Source: a virus. Taken from it: 64,000 nucleotides of DNA. The notes under the pieces are model-generated. The model was not told the DNA's origin. It saw only the letters and a list, made by a program, of their open reading frames with translations, and did no database searches. The translations under genes and the position numbers were made by a program. Shown piece by piece: positions 10,958-20,776 of the stretch. The DNA is taken from positions 34,583 through 98,582 of the IMG/VR virus record IMGVR_UViG_3300031758_000024. The stretch is one strand, 5' to 3'. Positions within the stretch are counted from its first letter, which is position 1; every line of letters begins with the position of its first letter.

Positions 10958-13900
10958 CTACCTAACCCCTGCACTTATGTCAATTTGCTGACCACCAAAC
11001 GGATTCATGACCGGAGTAACTGAACCAGTAACACCCATGCCATTCATTAAAGAACGTAATCTATATGATACGTCTGCATTAGAATCTGAAGAATAATCAA
11101 ACCGAGGATAGCTGGGATTGGCTAGATTAGCTTCTCTTATCTGTTGAGGATAGTAACCCATTTGAGACATTTCAAGACCCATGTGCTGTCCTATTTTAAT
11201 TTTAACAGAATCCATATTTGTATTTGGATGCCAACCTTCCCATCCCTCATCGGGTAATTCATGCCTACTAAAATAATCTGTTAATTCTGGACGTTTTTCA
11301 ACTGGCATACCCCACGCTGCCTCGTATATTCTTCTTTCCAATCTTCCAGCCGTAGAAAGTATTCTTCCCCTATCTTCTTCTGGAGCATTTATCATTGCTT
11401 TAAAATGCTCCCTTTTTCTTTTAGGGATAGCCAAAGAAAGAGACTCTACATCGCTTCCATATTTGCCTGTGCCAATATCTTCTATTGGCGCACCATACAT
11501 TGTCCTTTTTGCTGCTGATCTAAACTGAAAAGCTGCTGCTGCGTCCCCCGATGATTCCGCCATGTTAGCTAATCTTGTATTTTTTACGTAGCTTAAAATA
11601 TCAGAATACTCTTCAAGAGCTAATTCCTTTTTTCTTTCCGTTGGAATAAATCTTTCTCCAGTTATTGCCTCTTGAATATTAGCCCCTGTAGAAGCTGCTA
11701 ATCCGGTAATGGCACCTAGGCCAGACATGACCAGTTTTCCTGGTTGCGTTCTACCCGCAAAAAGTCCTGCAGCAGCCAAGCTTGCAGATGCTGCTAATGG
11801 ATTTCTGTCAGCAGCTTTGTTAATCATTGGTTCTATGAAGCTTTCGAATGGTCTCTGCCACTCTGGGAATGTAGCTCCGTAAACATTGTTTCTTTCCCAG
11901 TCCTCCACTGCCGTTTGTTTATTGATAAACTTTCTATTTATAAAAGTATCTCTGTGGGCAATATATTCTGCCGCTCTAGATAGATTGTGAACAAGAGGGT
12001 TAGTGCCAGCTTCTTGAGCAGTTTTGCCGACATGACTATATTCAGAGAAAGTTTCCCTCTGCTGTATAGAAGCTACTCTTTCTCTAATACTGTCAGCCTG
12101 CAGCTTTTCTGATGGATCATCTAAATAACTATTAATTTTTTTATCTAAATACCTATACTGCTTAGAGTAAGGGGCAACATCTCCAAGTATTTTAAATTGA
12201 TCTAATAAACCATATCTTCCAGTTTCATCTGAATGCAGTTGATTCAATCTTTCGTAAGCGACTCCAGGCAAACGGAGTTCACCTTCTTGAACCTTGGTAA
12301 AAGGATCTCCTCTAGTGAAATCTAAATAATATTCTGGCCCTGGCAAAAATGGATATTGTTTGCCCATAGTGTTTTGTATTGGATTCAGATAATCAACACC
12401 AGTTCTTTCTTTTGGTATAAATCTTCTAGTTATTTCAGAAAATTCTATTGAACCAAAATTTCTTCCACCTAACATTGGAACGTCACCAAGTCCGCCAAGA
12501 TTATAATCCCAGAACTGCCTACTCATACCATATGCCTTGGAGGCAGATTGCAAAACTGCTCTTTGTGGTTCAAAATCTCCTTGACCATATCCAAAAGATT
12601 CTCTGAATGCGGCACCAGCGAAACCATAGATACCTAAGGCTTCTTGAGTTCTATATCCAAAATCTTGAAGTTGCACCTGTGGATCGCCAACAGAAATCGG
12701 TGATCCCGCACCAACTATTCTTGGAGGCATCATACCTGGAGTTTTTGGGGGACCATATGCCATTTGGGTATACTGACCATTGATCTGTCCTATGCTCTGC
12801 ATGGTGGAATACTTGGCGGTGTTTAATGCTCCCGCCCTGCCTGCCAACTCTGCGTTTGCTGATGCTTGTATTCCTGGGCCAGGTCCACCAGAAGAAATCC
12901 CCATAGACATAATTGGGGTTCCGCCCTGTATTAATCCACCGATGGAAGCTTGCCCAAATTGCTGTTGAGCTGCCTGTCCGGGCAACATGGGCATGGAAAC
13001 TTGTCGCAAGTAAGCGCTTGCATCATAAGCTCCAGATTGTCCTGCTGGAGCATAATTAGACAAAGCTTGCGAAACTTCTTGCTCGTGCATTTTTATTTGA
13101 GGCTTTAATATCCTGCCTACTGTGGCGTTTAGTGCGGGAGTTAGTGGACCAAACGGACCAGAAAAATATTCTCCACTTATAGGATATGGCCTATCTTCAT
13201 AATGCTTTCTTTCAAAGCGATATGGATCCAATGGACGTAGTGGAGATATGTCCGTATAGAATAAGGCTCTTTCTATAGGGGAACCATATGTATCAGAAGT
13301 AAACATTGAGCCAGCTTCAATCTTGCGATAAATACTTGGCCTGTAATACATTATCTTTCCGCCCATAAATGGAGTATTACCCAATGGCCAGAAACGACCC
13401 TGCCTTATCGGCACCTCTCCCTCAAAAAGCTGTTCCTTTTTCTCTTCATAGCTCATTCCACCAGGCATAACCCCAGCACCTAATGCATGAACTTGTCCTA
13501 CAGCTTTTGTCGCTGCCCCAACAAAAAATGGAGAATAAACCCTTTCTCCTCTTGCATCTTTTTCATTGACCATCCCACCAATTGTTCTATCAGCGGTCAT
13601 GAAAGCTAATCCGCCAGCATAGAGTGGCAGAACTCTTTTGCCTACCATGCCCCTTGCAAAAAGATCTAACGGAGAACCATATTGATTTACATCTAACTGT
13701 AATCCAACTGTGCCAAAATATTTATTAAGTCTTTCAACACCATGAGATACTGCAGCAGATAGGTTTGAATAGCTTTCTGGACTACTGTATGTATTTATTC
13801 CTGCAACACTCTTTAATGCTCCAACAGGATTCCTGGCAAATACACTACCAAAAGTGGGAACCAACAAAACGTCAGCGCCAGGACCAGTAGCTGAACCAAG

Positions 13901-16900
13901 TGGATCTGTTGCTAAATGCGATATTTTAAAAGAAGCCGTGCTTAATGATGGATATAATAATTTTTTAGCTAAACCAAGTTTACCTATTTCTCCAACTCTT
14001 TCAATTGAACCAGATAAAAATGGCTGAACTAATTCCGGAGAACCTTCTAAAGACTCTATAACATTTGCAAGAGCTCTTCTTTGAACTTCAATTTCTTTTA
14101 GAAAAGATCTGTTTGCCCTTACTGAGTTTAGGTTGGTTAATGCTCCAAATGCTGCCGCTTGCGCTTCAGCCAACTCACCGGCAGGCATTTCCTTGGCTAT
14201 ATTTGCAAGAGCTTGGTTTATCTTAATAAAATTTTGACCGAATGTTTGCCTAGTGCTATTTGAAACTAATTCGTTTCTTTGAATTAAAAACTTAAATAGT
14301 TCGTCTGTTAATTGGTCTTCTCTTGTAAGAATCGTTGGGCTAACTGACCGTATCTGAGAACCAGATAACAAGTCTGACTCCTCTAATACCTTCCTAATTC
14401 TCTCTCTACTTTGGAACAATGTAGCAGCGTCTATGCCCTGTCTTCTTAAAATATTTGCATCTCTGTCGACACCTCTGATCAACACATTTGCAAAATCTAT
14501 TTTTTCCTGAACATTCTGAAGCTGACTTACTTTTACGCCAGAATACGTAGCTAATGACGGATCAGCATCCTCTATCGCTCTCATTGCACGTCGAGAAAAA
14601 CCAGCTCCAAATGCCCTTCTTCTAAACCCTTCAAAAGCTTCCAACAAAGCTTTTTCTGAAACCATTTCTTCGCCAGTATCAGCGTTAATTACATTAACTC
14701 TTTGGACATTGCCGTCTGCGTCTTTAACAATGTTTTTTCTCAGCGTTCCCGCTTTTGTATTAATATCTCTCCCAGATATTACTTGTGCAAAAAATCTAGG
14801 ATTTTCTGGATCAATATTTCTCCTGGAAAATCTAGACATAAAACCAAATATAGAGTTTGGTTGATCATAGTTAATATCAAAAGCTTCTCTAAATTTTAAC
14901 TCTCTTTCTGGTGTTACACCGAATCTTGATAGACCAGAAAAAAATCTACTTCTGAATGTGCCTTCTTGATAATTTAAGGAATTAAGGGATTCGGCGTCTC
15001 TTTCTGCAGCGGCATTTCTAGCTGCACGAGTCAACATTTGTGAGCTGTTTTTAGCTAGCGGCCTAAAGGTTCCATCCAAGGTTCTAGAAGTATACTGTTG
15101 AGCCATGACGTTATAATTAAACGCCATAACTTTACCTTTTGTTTTTCCACCGCTATAGAATAAGTAGAAGTCAGCAGATTTGTCTGCGCCTTGAAGGAAA
15201 GGCTGTGAAACTTTACCCTGAATAAACTGAAAGGGAGCCCTTCCAGACATTTCATTAAAAGACTGCTTACCGAATAAGTCTGCCGGATTAAAACCAAGAA
15301 CAGGTATTCTTAAATCATTGGCTAGAAAGTTTCCTACATTTCTTGCAGTTTGCCTTATTCCAGAAACATCTAGAATACCACCAGTCTTTGTAATAAAAAT
15401 ATCTGGAAGAACAGAAACGCTAGAAGCTGTTTTTGTTGGATCAGCCCTAACCATGCTGGAAGACATTTGATTAATAAAACTTTGAGTCTCTTCATCTAAA
15501 TTACTAAACAATCCGCGTTGGGTTGCCTCATCAACAGTTGCCCGTCTTAATCCTAACAGATTAAACCCACTAGCAAAAACACCAGAACTTATTTGTTTTT
15601 CCCTAACAAGAAAACTTCTTAGTTGACCAAGATTTTTTACATCAAGACCAACTTTACCTAAAGACTCGCCTAATTCTCCTCTACTTAGATCTCTGCCATC
15701 AGCTGCTTTGAGTTTCATCCCCAATCTTTGAGCGGATCTTTTAATTAGAAAATCTTTTTGTGCGTAAGACAAATTATCTAAATCAAGGAAATCTTCAAAA
15801 TCTGCTCTTTTAGTTTTTAAAACTGTTCCAGCCACTTTAAACATTCCCTGCTCTTGGAATGCTTTATAACCTTTGTTAGCTTTTGCTTTTAATGCTGCCT
15901 GAAACTCTGCTCCAGAAAAAAGCCTGTTGGCATCAATAATGGACTGCTGTAAAACATCAGAGCTTCCAACCTTTTGAATAAATTCATCTGCCCTATTTTT
16001 AGATAAGGTTCCCTTGAACCTATTTATTATTTCATCAAATGGTTCATCGCCATCAAGTAGTATTTTAGTTTCACCTATAGTTACTCTTCTTGATGGCTCC
16101 ATAGCTGTTTTGTTGATGTCAATATCGTCAATAAACTTTGCTATAGTTTTCGCAAAATCATCCCTATCTGATGTTGCAGTTTTTTCCATTAAAGATTTGT
16201 ATAAAACCTTTTTATACTCTGTTTGTTCCATTCCTTTATAGAACTCTGACGAGTAAAAGCTATCTGATCCGATTGGCCCACCAAATGTTCTGGCCATTTT
16301 ACTGGCCATAATAGACATTCTATTGGTAGAGTTAGCTTGAAGATTGTTTATTATACCCTTTAATTGCCCTCTGTAAGCGTCGGGGTTTGCAGCACCGTAT
16401 TTCTGTACTGCTGCATCAAAGTCAATCGCCCTAGTTACTACATCGTAACCTTGTCCAACCTTACGGAACTGATTTACACCCTGCCTTACAGCGCTGCCAA
16501 CACCCCTGAGTCCAGGAAATAAATCTAAATATCCAGAGTTACCGTTGGCGTCATTACCAAATGCATATTGAGTCGCAACATTTCTAGCCCTCTTTAACTT
16601 TGAACCTTTAGAGTCTTCATATATTTGTTTTGCTCTTAAATTTCTTGTTCTTGAAAGAATTGCATTGATATCAATTCTTTGCTGGCTATACTCTGTGGTA
16701 GCTGCCTTAATGGCTCCGCTGGTTTGAGCGGAAATCTTTACAGCCTTTTGAGTTATGTCAGCTAAGTCGTGACCAACCTCAGACATAACGTCAGCCAAAT
16801 TAACAAACATCCTTGAAGAGTTTGTCTTCAGGTCACTTGATCCAGTGGACCTGGCGAGGTCAGACATTGAATATCTAAAATTAGACAGCGATGATCTTGC

Positions 16901-17653
16901 GTTGCCTATTGCAGCTCCGCCAACCTCCATTGGAATCATCATTGTAACTAAGTTGATCGTAGAATCTTTAACAAAGTCTGTCAATACATCTACAGGGTTG
17001 TACCATTTAACCTTAGAATCGTCTCTGCCACCAAAAATTGGATCGACTATAGCTTTCTGACCTACATACACTGCAGGGAGCTCATAGGCCGTTCTACGGG
17101 CCAAAGAGACTAAACGAGCTTGAGACTCCTCTCGGAAACCCCATATTCCAGCTGTCTCATATTCTAACCCCTTGCCACTTCTTCTGATCTCACCGGCAGT
17201 CCAGTGATAGCCTCGATCTGTGTGCTTTATAACGCCAGTAGTTAGCTTGCCTTCTGCTGTCTCAAAAACAAGTCTTGAATAAGGATCGATTTGATCCGGA
17301 GTATTGCCGTCGATCATTCGGCTAACGCCAGAAAGTTCGTCTAACTCTTTTCTAATTTTAGGAAATACGTTAACAATATTAGAGGCAAACCTGCTGGCGC
17401 CACTGTCTGCTCTATCTTGAACTGTCTTGGCTAATTTTAATCCACCTTGTTTTGTGAGCTTTGATAAAACAAAAGCTGAAGCCATAGTGGTGGCTGCAGT
17501 AGAAACGAATCTTAAAACAGGATGATCATTTAGTGCTTTTGAAATAAATGATGAGTTAGGAGCATCTCCCCTTTCTTCATCAATCATAGTTGGAACGTCT
17601 CTAGACGTTACGCTATAACCTAGATTGTGAATAGGTCCTGGATCTCTAACCAA
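10958..17653 (-). CDS. Giant tape-measure-like protein
   Basis: This protein has 2231 residues. The best start is a TTG at 17651-17653 with AGGG about 8 nt upstream; the first internal ATG (17587) has no Shine-Dalgarno. It lies directly downstream of two tail-assembly-chaperone-like genes, the classic position of a tape measure. It contains hydrophobic segments near residues 50-65, around 1395 (LPLYAGGLAFMTAD) and around 1900 (GLGAITGLAAS), joined by long helical stretches. A region near residues 1440-1540 has PLGNTPFMGGKIMYY and PLRPLDPYRFERKHYEDR; I have the impression this occurs in other large phages but cannot name a family. Taking about 1.5 angstrom per residue, it would specify a tail of over 300 nm if it acts as a ruler. 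That use is inferred from position and length. Confidence 0.75.
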   Translation of the reverse strand: MVRDPGPIHNLGYSVTSRDVPTMIDEERGDAPNSSFISKALNDHPVLRFVSTAATTMASAFVLSKLTKQGGLKLAKTVQDRADSGASRFASNIVNVFPKIRKELDELSGVSRMIDGNTPDQIDPYSRLVFETAEGKLTTGVIKHTDRGYHWTAGEIRRSGKGLEYETAGIWGFREESQARLVSLARRTAYELPAVYVGQKAIVDPIFGGRDDSKVKWYNPVDVLTDFVKDSTINLVTMMIPMEVGGAAIGNARSSLSNFRYSMSDLARSTGSSDLKTNSSRMFVNLADVMSEVGHDLADITQKAVKISAQTSGAIKAATTEYSQQRIDINAILSRTRNLRAKQIYEDSKGSKLKRARNVATQYAFGNDANGNSGYLDLFPGLRGVGSAVRQGVNQFRKVGQGYDVVTRAIDFDAAVQKYGAANPDAYRGQLKGIINNLQANSTNRMSIMASKMARTFGGPIGSDSFYSSEFYKGMEQTEYKKVLYKSLMEKTATSDRDDFAKTIAKFIDDIDINKTAMEPSRRVTIGETKILLDGDEPFDEIINRFKGTLSKNRADEFIQKVGSSDVLQQSIIDANRLFSGAEFQAALKAKANKGYKAFQEQGMFKVAGTVLKTKRADFEDFLDLDNLSYAQKDFLIKRSAQRLGMKLKAADGRDLSRGELGESLGKVGLDVKNLGQLRSFLVREKQISSGVFASGFNLLGLRRATVDEATQRGLFSNLDEETQSFINQMSSSMVRADPTKTASSVSVLPDIFITKTGGILDVSGIRQTARNVGNFLANDLRIPVLGFNPADLFGKQSFNEMSGRAPFQFIQGKVSQPFLQGADKSADFYLFYSGGKTKGKVMAFNYNVMAQQYTSRTLDGTFRPLAKNSSQMLTRAARNAAAERDAESLNSLNYQEGTFRSRFFSGLSRFGVTPERELKFREAFDINYDQPNSIFGFMSRFSRRNIDPENPRFFAQVISGRDINTKAGTLRKNIVKDADGNVQRVNVINADTGEEMVSEKALLEAFEGFRRRAFGAGFSRRAMRAIEDADPSLATYSGVKVSQLQNVQEKIDFANVLIRGVDRDANILRRQGIDAATLFQSRERIRKVLEESDLLSGSQIRSVSPTILTREDQLTDELFKFLIQRNELVSNSTRQTFGQNFIKINQALANIAKEMPAGELAEAQAAAFGALTNLNSVRANRSFLKEIEVQRRALANVIESLEGSPELVQPFLSGSIERVGEIGKLGLAKKLLYPSLSTASFKISHLATDPLGSATGPGADVLLVPTFGSVFARNPVGALKSVAGINTYSSPESYSNLSAAVSHGVERLNKYFGTVGLQLDVNQYGSPLDLFARGMVGKRVLPLYAGGLAFMTADRTIGGMVNEKDARGERVYSPFFVGAATKAVGQVHALGAGVMPGGMSYEEKKEQLFEGEVPIRQGRFWPLGNTPFMGGKIMYYRPSIYRKIEAGSMFTSDTYGSPIERALFYTDISPLRPLDPYRFERKHYEDRPYPISGEYFSGPFGPLTPALNATVGRILKPQIKMHEQEVSQALSNYAPAGQSGAYDASAYLRQVSMPMLPGQAAQQQFGQASIGGLIQGGTPIMSMGISSGGPGPGIQASANAELAGRAGALNTAKYSTMQSIGQINGQYTQMAYGPPKTPGMMPPRIVGAGSPISVGDPQVQLQDFGYRTQEALGIYGFAGAAFRESFGYGQGDFEPQRAVLQSASKAYGMSRQFWDYNLGGLGDVPMLGGRNFGSIEFSEITRRFIPKERTGVDYLNPIQNTMGKQYPFLPGPEYYLDFTRGDPFTKVQEGELRLPGVAYERLNQLHSDETGRYGLLDQFKILGDVAPYSKQYRYLDKKINSYLDDPSEKLQADSIRERVASIQQRETFSEYSHVGKTAQEAGTNPLVHNLSRAAEYIAHRDTFINRKFINKQTAVEDWERNNVYGATFPEWQRPFESFIEPMINKAADRNPLAASASLAAAGLFAGRTQPGKLVMSGLGAITGLAASTGANIQEAITGERFIPTERKKELALEEYSDILSYVKNTRLANMAESSGDAAAAFQFRSAAKRTMYGAPIEDIGTGKYGSDVESLSLAIPKRKREHFKAMINAPEEDRGRILSTAGRLERRIYEAAWGMPVEKRPELTDYFSRHELPDEGWEGWHPNTNMDSVKIKIGQHMGLEMSQMGYYPQQIREANLANPSYPRFDYSSDSNADVSYRLRSLMNGMGVTGSVTPVMNPFGGQQIDISAGVR

Positions 17654-17666
17654 TTTGTTTCCCTAC

Positions 17667-18296
17667 TTATTTCATGCCCCACAGCTTTTGAGCAATAGGA
17701 TCTTCGTAAGCAGCTTCGCCATCTTTCTTGGAAAGATTATGTCTAGCTGCAGAAATTTTCTGTTTTTGCTCTTCCTCTTCAGGATCTATTAATTGAATCT
17801 TCAAATCAGTAGATTCCATACCATTAGCATTTTGTTTTATCTCTATAATCTTTTCAGATAAAGCTACTTTTTCTGCTAATTCAGAGAAAGTCATATCCTC
17901 CAGATCTTCTGGAGCATACGATGTTATAGTAGCCAAAACAAACGCTTTCATTAAATTTTTAACTTCAGTTGCTTCGTATCTTTTTTCTTCAAGAATTCTC
18001 TTAGCAACAGAAGCGCTGAAGAAACCAGATATATCCAATATTTCGGAGGATAGATTAGCGACAATACCCGGAGGTATCGTCATAGTGTCGAAGCCCTCCG
18101 GGTATATTACGGCGAATTCAAGGATAACATCTTCAATATCAGAAGAATCAACATCTTCTAGTGTTTTTAGATAAAGAATTTTATCATATTCTTTGAATGT
18201 TAATTCTCTGAAAACAACAGTTTGATTTTTTATATTAACACTATAAATGTTGCCGTATTTATTTTTTAAAGAAAAAATAATATCAGCTGTTAACAT
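17667..18296 (-). CDS. Tail assembly chaperone-like protein, second copy
   Basis: A 209-residue protein starting MLTADIIFSLKNKYGNIYSV. Its first 100 residues align by eye with the C-terminal half of the gene just upstream: KYGNIYSVNIKNQTVVFREL matches QYGDIYVTSITYDKHVVWRV, and IYPEGFDTMTIPPGIVANL matches LYPRFDKANAVGFMAGLPS. A charged tail follows (EEEEQKQK). The single-base gap to the upstream stop suggests coupled re-initiation. It sits immediately before the tape-measure-like gene, where myo- and siphoviruses keep the chaperones that coat the ruler protein before tube assembly. The role is inferred from position and duplication; the fold is not identified directly. Confidence 0.75.
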   Translation of the reverse strand: MLTADIIFSLKNKYGNIYSVNIKNQTVVFRELTFKEYDKILYLKTLEDVDSSDIEDVILEFAVIYPEGFDTMTIPPGIVANLSSEILDISGFFSASVAKRILEEKRYEATEVKNLMKAFVLATITSYAPEDLEDMTFSELAEKVALSEKIIEIKQNANGMESTDLKIQLIDPEEEEQKQKISAARHNLSKKDGEAAYEDPIAQKLWGMK

Positions 18297-18297
18297 T

Positions 18298-18852
18298 TTA
18301 TAACTGTCTTACCTCTAGTGCCACGAATCCAGAAGCCTCTAATACCTCTTGCGAGATTAGCGATGGCAAACCGGCCATAAAACCAACTGCATTAGCTTTG
18401 TCAAATCTAGGATACAGCATGCAGAGTTCTGCTATTGTTTCCTCATTCCACATATTAGCTTCGGCTGTCGACAACTGTCCAGACTGAACCAGCTGCTCCA
18501 TTTTCTTAACAATCTGCTTATATTCAGCTCTGTTAAGAACACGCCATACAACATGCTTATCATATGTAATTGAGGTGACGTAAATGTCACCGTACTGCTT
18601 TTTCCATTCCTTAACGACCCCAGCCTTAGGGCCATCTTTCCAGATCTCTTCTTCATCTGGAACCTCTTCAATATCAGTATATTGCTTTTGCTCTTCTTCA
18701 GCGATATCTGCCAAAAACTCCTCATTATCTTCCAGCTCAACATCTAGAGCGCTCGGATCATCGGAGCCTGAAAGCGTAAAGTTAATTTCCTGAGAGGTAT
18801 TTGTGTCTTCTATTTCTAGATTCTGTAAAACAACTTTTCTTTTATTATCCAT
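18298..18852 (-). CDS. Tail assembly chaperone-like protein, first copy
   Basis: A 184-residue protein starting MDNKRKVVLQNLEIEDTNTS at an ATG with AAGGAG 6-7 nt upstream. The N-terminal 75 residues are strongly acidic (ELEDNEEFLADIAEEEQ). The remainder is homologous to the start of the next gene. It ends EVRQL one base before the downstream start. Phage tail chaperones are often made as a short and a frameshift-extended form; here there are two separate paralogous genes and I see no slippery heptamer at the junction. It is transcribed after the tube gene cluster and before the tape measure. Function is inferred from context. Confidence 0.75.
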   Translation of the reverse strand: MDNKRKVVLQNLEIEDTNTSQEINFTLSGSDDPSALDVELEDNEEFLADIAEEEQKQYTDIEEVPDEEEIWKDGPKAGVVKEWKKQYGDIYVTSITYDKHVVWRVLNRAEYKQIVKKMEQLVQSGQLSTAEANMWNEETIAELCMLYPRFDKANAVGFMAGLPSLISQEVLEASGFVALEVRQL

Positions 18853-18891
18853 AATATCTCCTTGAACTAATCACTATACATTATATCATAA

Positions 18892-19893
18892 TCATATTAT
18901 AGGTGCTAAACCACCCAATGTTTGCCCCCAGTTTGTTACATAATTTAAATTCTCCGCAATTGCCAAAGGTGCTAACGGACCAGAAGAAACGTTCGCAGCA
19001 GAAGCTCTCTTTATGAATGTTGTATCTACTTCAGTAAAATAATGATCTCTTGCCATAAACTGATAGGTTTCAACAACCGGCTGTCCACCTGGAGCATATA
19101 CCGTTGACATATTTATTAAGTTAACTTCTTGTATAACAATTTTCATTGGAGAACTTAACGAAGTAGATTTTACCACTCTCTGATTAACATCAGACAACAT
19201 TGTTCGAGATAAATTATCTAAAGAACCATTAAATTCTACATCATTAGTGTCTGTTTGAAACAGATTTTTTGGCGACAAAGCCACTTCTTCCATTCCATAA
19301 ACTACAACAAAATTAAATGGAGGATGTGCACTAAAGATATTTCTATCGGAATCTACAACATTTTTAGCGAAAGGATCATCGGTAATTCTATCTAGCTGAC
19401 CTCTTTCCCAATATTTATTTATTAAAGCCTCATCTTCTTCTGTCTCTAATTGGCTTCTTAGATTTGATAGAACTCTACCTGGAGCGCTTTTATCATTTGC
19501 TATTGCAGATCTAGTTGATGCTGCTTTTTCTAGTAAATCTGTCATTCTTCTTGGATATCTAGTATACAAAGCAATTTCCCCAGTTATGATTCTGGTTCCA
19601 TACATTATGGCATCGTAGTTGTATGACCAAAACCCATACAAAGGCTGTTTTTCTTGACGGACATTGAATGCAAAAGTTGCTATGTCTAATTCATCATTGG
19701 GATCAAATAATCCATCAATAAAAATCTTGATGTCTTCCCCACTGAAATAATAATCATAGTAATTACTAAATCTTCTATCGTCAGAAGCACCACCGCTCCA
19801 AGTTAAATCTAATTTTTCATTTATTGGATTAAATTCTTTCCTGGCGTTATTGGAAAATACCCCAGGGAAAACCTGGGCAATTGGTGCTGGCAT
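18892..19893 (-). CDS. Tail-tube/baseplate-tube-like protein, third paralogue
   Basis: This 333-residue protein starts MPAPIAQVFPGVFSNNARKE with AAAGG upstream. A core segment (QEKQPLYGFWSYNYDAIMYG, then TRIITGEIALY) matches the two genes upstream (REKAPIYTMGSPNPRSFSRG, then KRGIAGSLIFTVF). It is therefore a longer, more divergent member of the same tube-like family. Such divergent copies often act as baseplate-proximal tube initiators (compare gp48/gp54 of T4), but I cannot distinguish that from an alternative tube. A 39-nt gap separates it from the chaperone pair. Confidence 0.72.
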   Translation of the reverse strand: MPAPIAQVFPGVFSNNARKEFNPINEKLDLTWSGGASDDRRFSNYYDYYFSGEDIKIFIDGLFDPNDELDIATFAFNVRQEKQPLYGFWSYNYDAIMYGTRIITGEIALYTRYPRRMTDLLEKAASTRSAIANDKSAPGRVLSNLRSQLETEEDEALINKYWERGQLDRITDDPFAKNVVDSDRNIFSAHPPFNFVVVYGMEEVALSPKNLFQTDTNDVEFNGSLDNLSRTMLSDVNQRVVKSTSLSSPMKIVIQEVNLINMSTVYAPGGQPVVETYQFMARDHYFTEVDTTFIKRASAANVSSGPLAPLAIAENLNYVTNWGQTLGGLAPII

Positions 19894-19905
19894 AATATTA
19901 CCTTT

Positions 19906-20703
19906 CTACAGATGTAGTCTTCCAGGAGGCATAACCTGAGCTGGAACTGTTGGCCTATTGTAATTTGTATTATAGTATTCGGTTTCTTCAACCTGCTTTT
20001 GAAGTTCAGCCAGATCAGAAATAATCAGATCACCAAAAACATTTGTACTAATTTGATCTCTGGCTTTCATTTCATCGGTGTAAGAGGTATCCCTAGGCAC
20101 CGTACTGTCATCTGGCATTCTAACTAAGGGCTGTATACCTCTTGCCATGTAAGTATAAGTCTGTTCAGTAATTAGGTCGTCTATAGATAGTGTTTGACCT
20201 TCGTCAACTATGGTTACTCCAAATATCTTCATTTTTGAACCAATACCATATTCATTAAAGAATGTAATAACAATATCAAATGGTGGTAACATATCCGCTA
20301 AGGGTGCAAAATATCCTGTTTTTCTCGCTAAATACTGTTTAAATTCTTTTATGCGATAAAAAGCATATTCGTTAAACACCGTAAATATTAAACTTCCGGC
20401 GATGGTTCTGCCACCCTTTATAAAACCCCTAACATTTACGTGGCCGAGGGTTCTTACTGGAGAGTTTTCTCTGTGAATAGAATAGGAAATTGTCTGTAAT
20501 TCTCCCAGATTTATAGAATCTCCTTGAGACTCAACATTTCCGTCTGGACCAATTACCGGTAAAACAATTGTGGCAACAGCATCTGCGCCAGAAAATGACA
20601 TTGTAGATAAATATTTTTCCCAATCATAAAGATCATTGCCACTTTGCTGGACTGGTTCTTCTTGTTTACTTTTTCTAAAAGTAAATGTTTTAATTTCTGC
20701 CAT
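19906..20703 (-). CDS. Tail-tube-like protein, second paralogue
   Basis: Start chosen at the ATG at 20701-20703 (MAEIKTFTFRKSKQEEPVQQ, 265 aa) because GGAGA lies just upstream. The longer frame to 20748 would begin inside the terminator hairpin. Segments YLSTMSFSGADAVATIVLP, ENSPVRTLGHVNVRGFIKGG and TIAGSLIFTVFNEYAFYRI, plus DMLPPFDIVITFFNEYGIGS, align clearly with the tube gene upstream. It is probably a tube or tube-cap protein of the contractile tail. The hairpin between the two tube genes implies that this copy is expressed at a lower level than the first. Confidence 0.8.
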   Translation of the reverse strand: MAEIKTFTFRKSKQEEPVQQSGNDLYDWEKYLSTMSFSGADAVATIVLPVIGPDGNVESQGDSINLGELQTISYSIHRENSPVRTLGHVNVRGFIKGGRTIAGSLIFTVFNEYAFYRIKEFKQYLARKTGYFAPLADMLPPFDIVITFFNEYGIGSKMKIFGVTIVDEGQTLSIDDLITEQTYTYMARGIQPLVRMPDDSTVPRDTSYTDEMKARDQISTNVFGDLIISDLAELQKQVEETEYYNTNYNRPTVPAQVMPPGRLHL

Positions 20704-20710
20704 TAAAATC

Positions 20711-20758
20711 TCCAAAAAATAAATAAGTGCATGGAAGATACCTCCCATGCACTTATTT
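20711..20758 (-). terminator. Intrinsic terminator between two tube genes
   Basis: A perfect 14-bp inverted repeat, 20721-20734 with 20745-20758, has a 10-nt loop. Read on the minus strand, the stem is followed directly by ATTTTTTGG, a classic U-run. It lies 18 nt after the stop of the first tube gene (20777) and just before the start of the second (20703). It probably attenuates transcription after the most abundant tail product. Confidence 0.85.
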
Positions 20759-20776
20759 TGTCGACACTAAAAATTA

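Noticed and set aside
18290-18310. Programmed frameshift between the two chaperone-like genes
   Set aside because: The second gene has its own ATG one base after the stop. Joining would need a +1 shift and no slippery heptamer is present; the second protein begins at a domain start.
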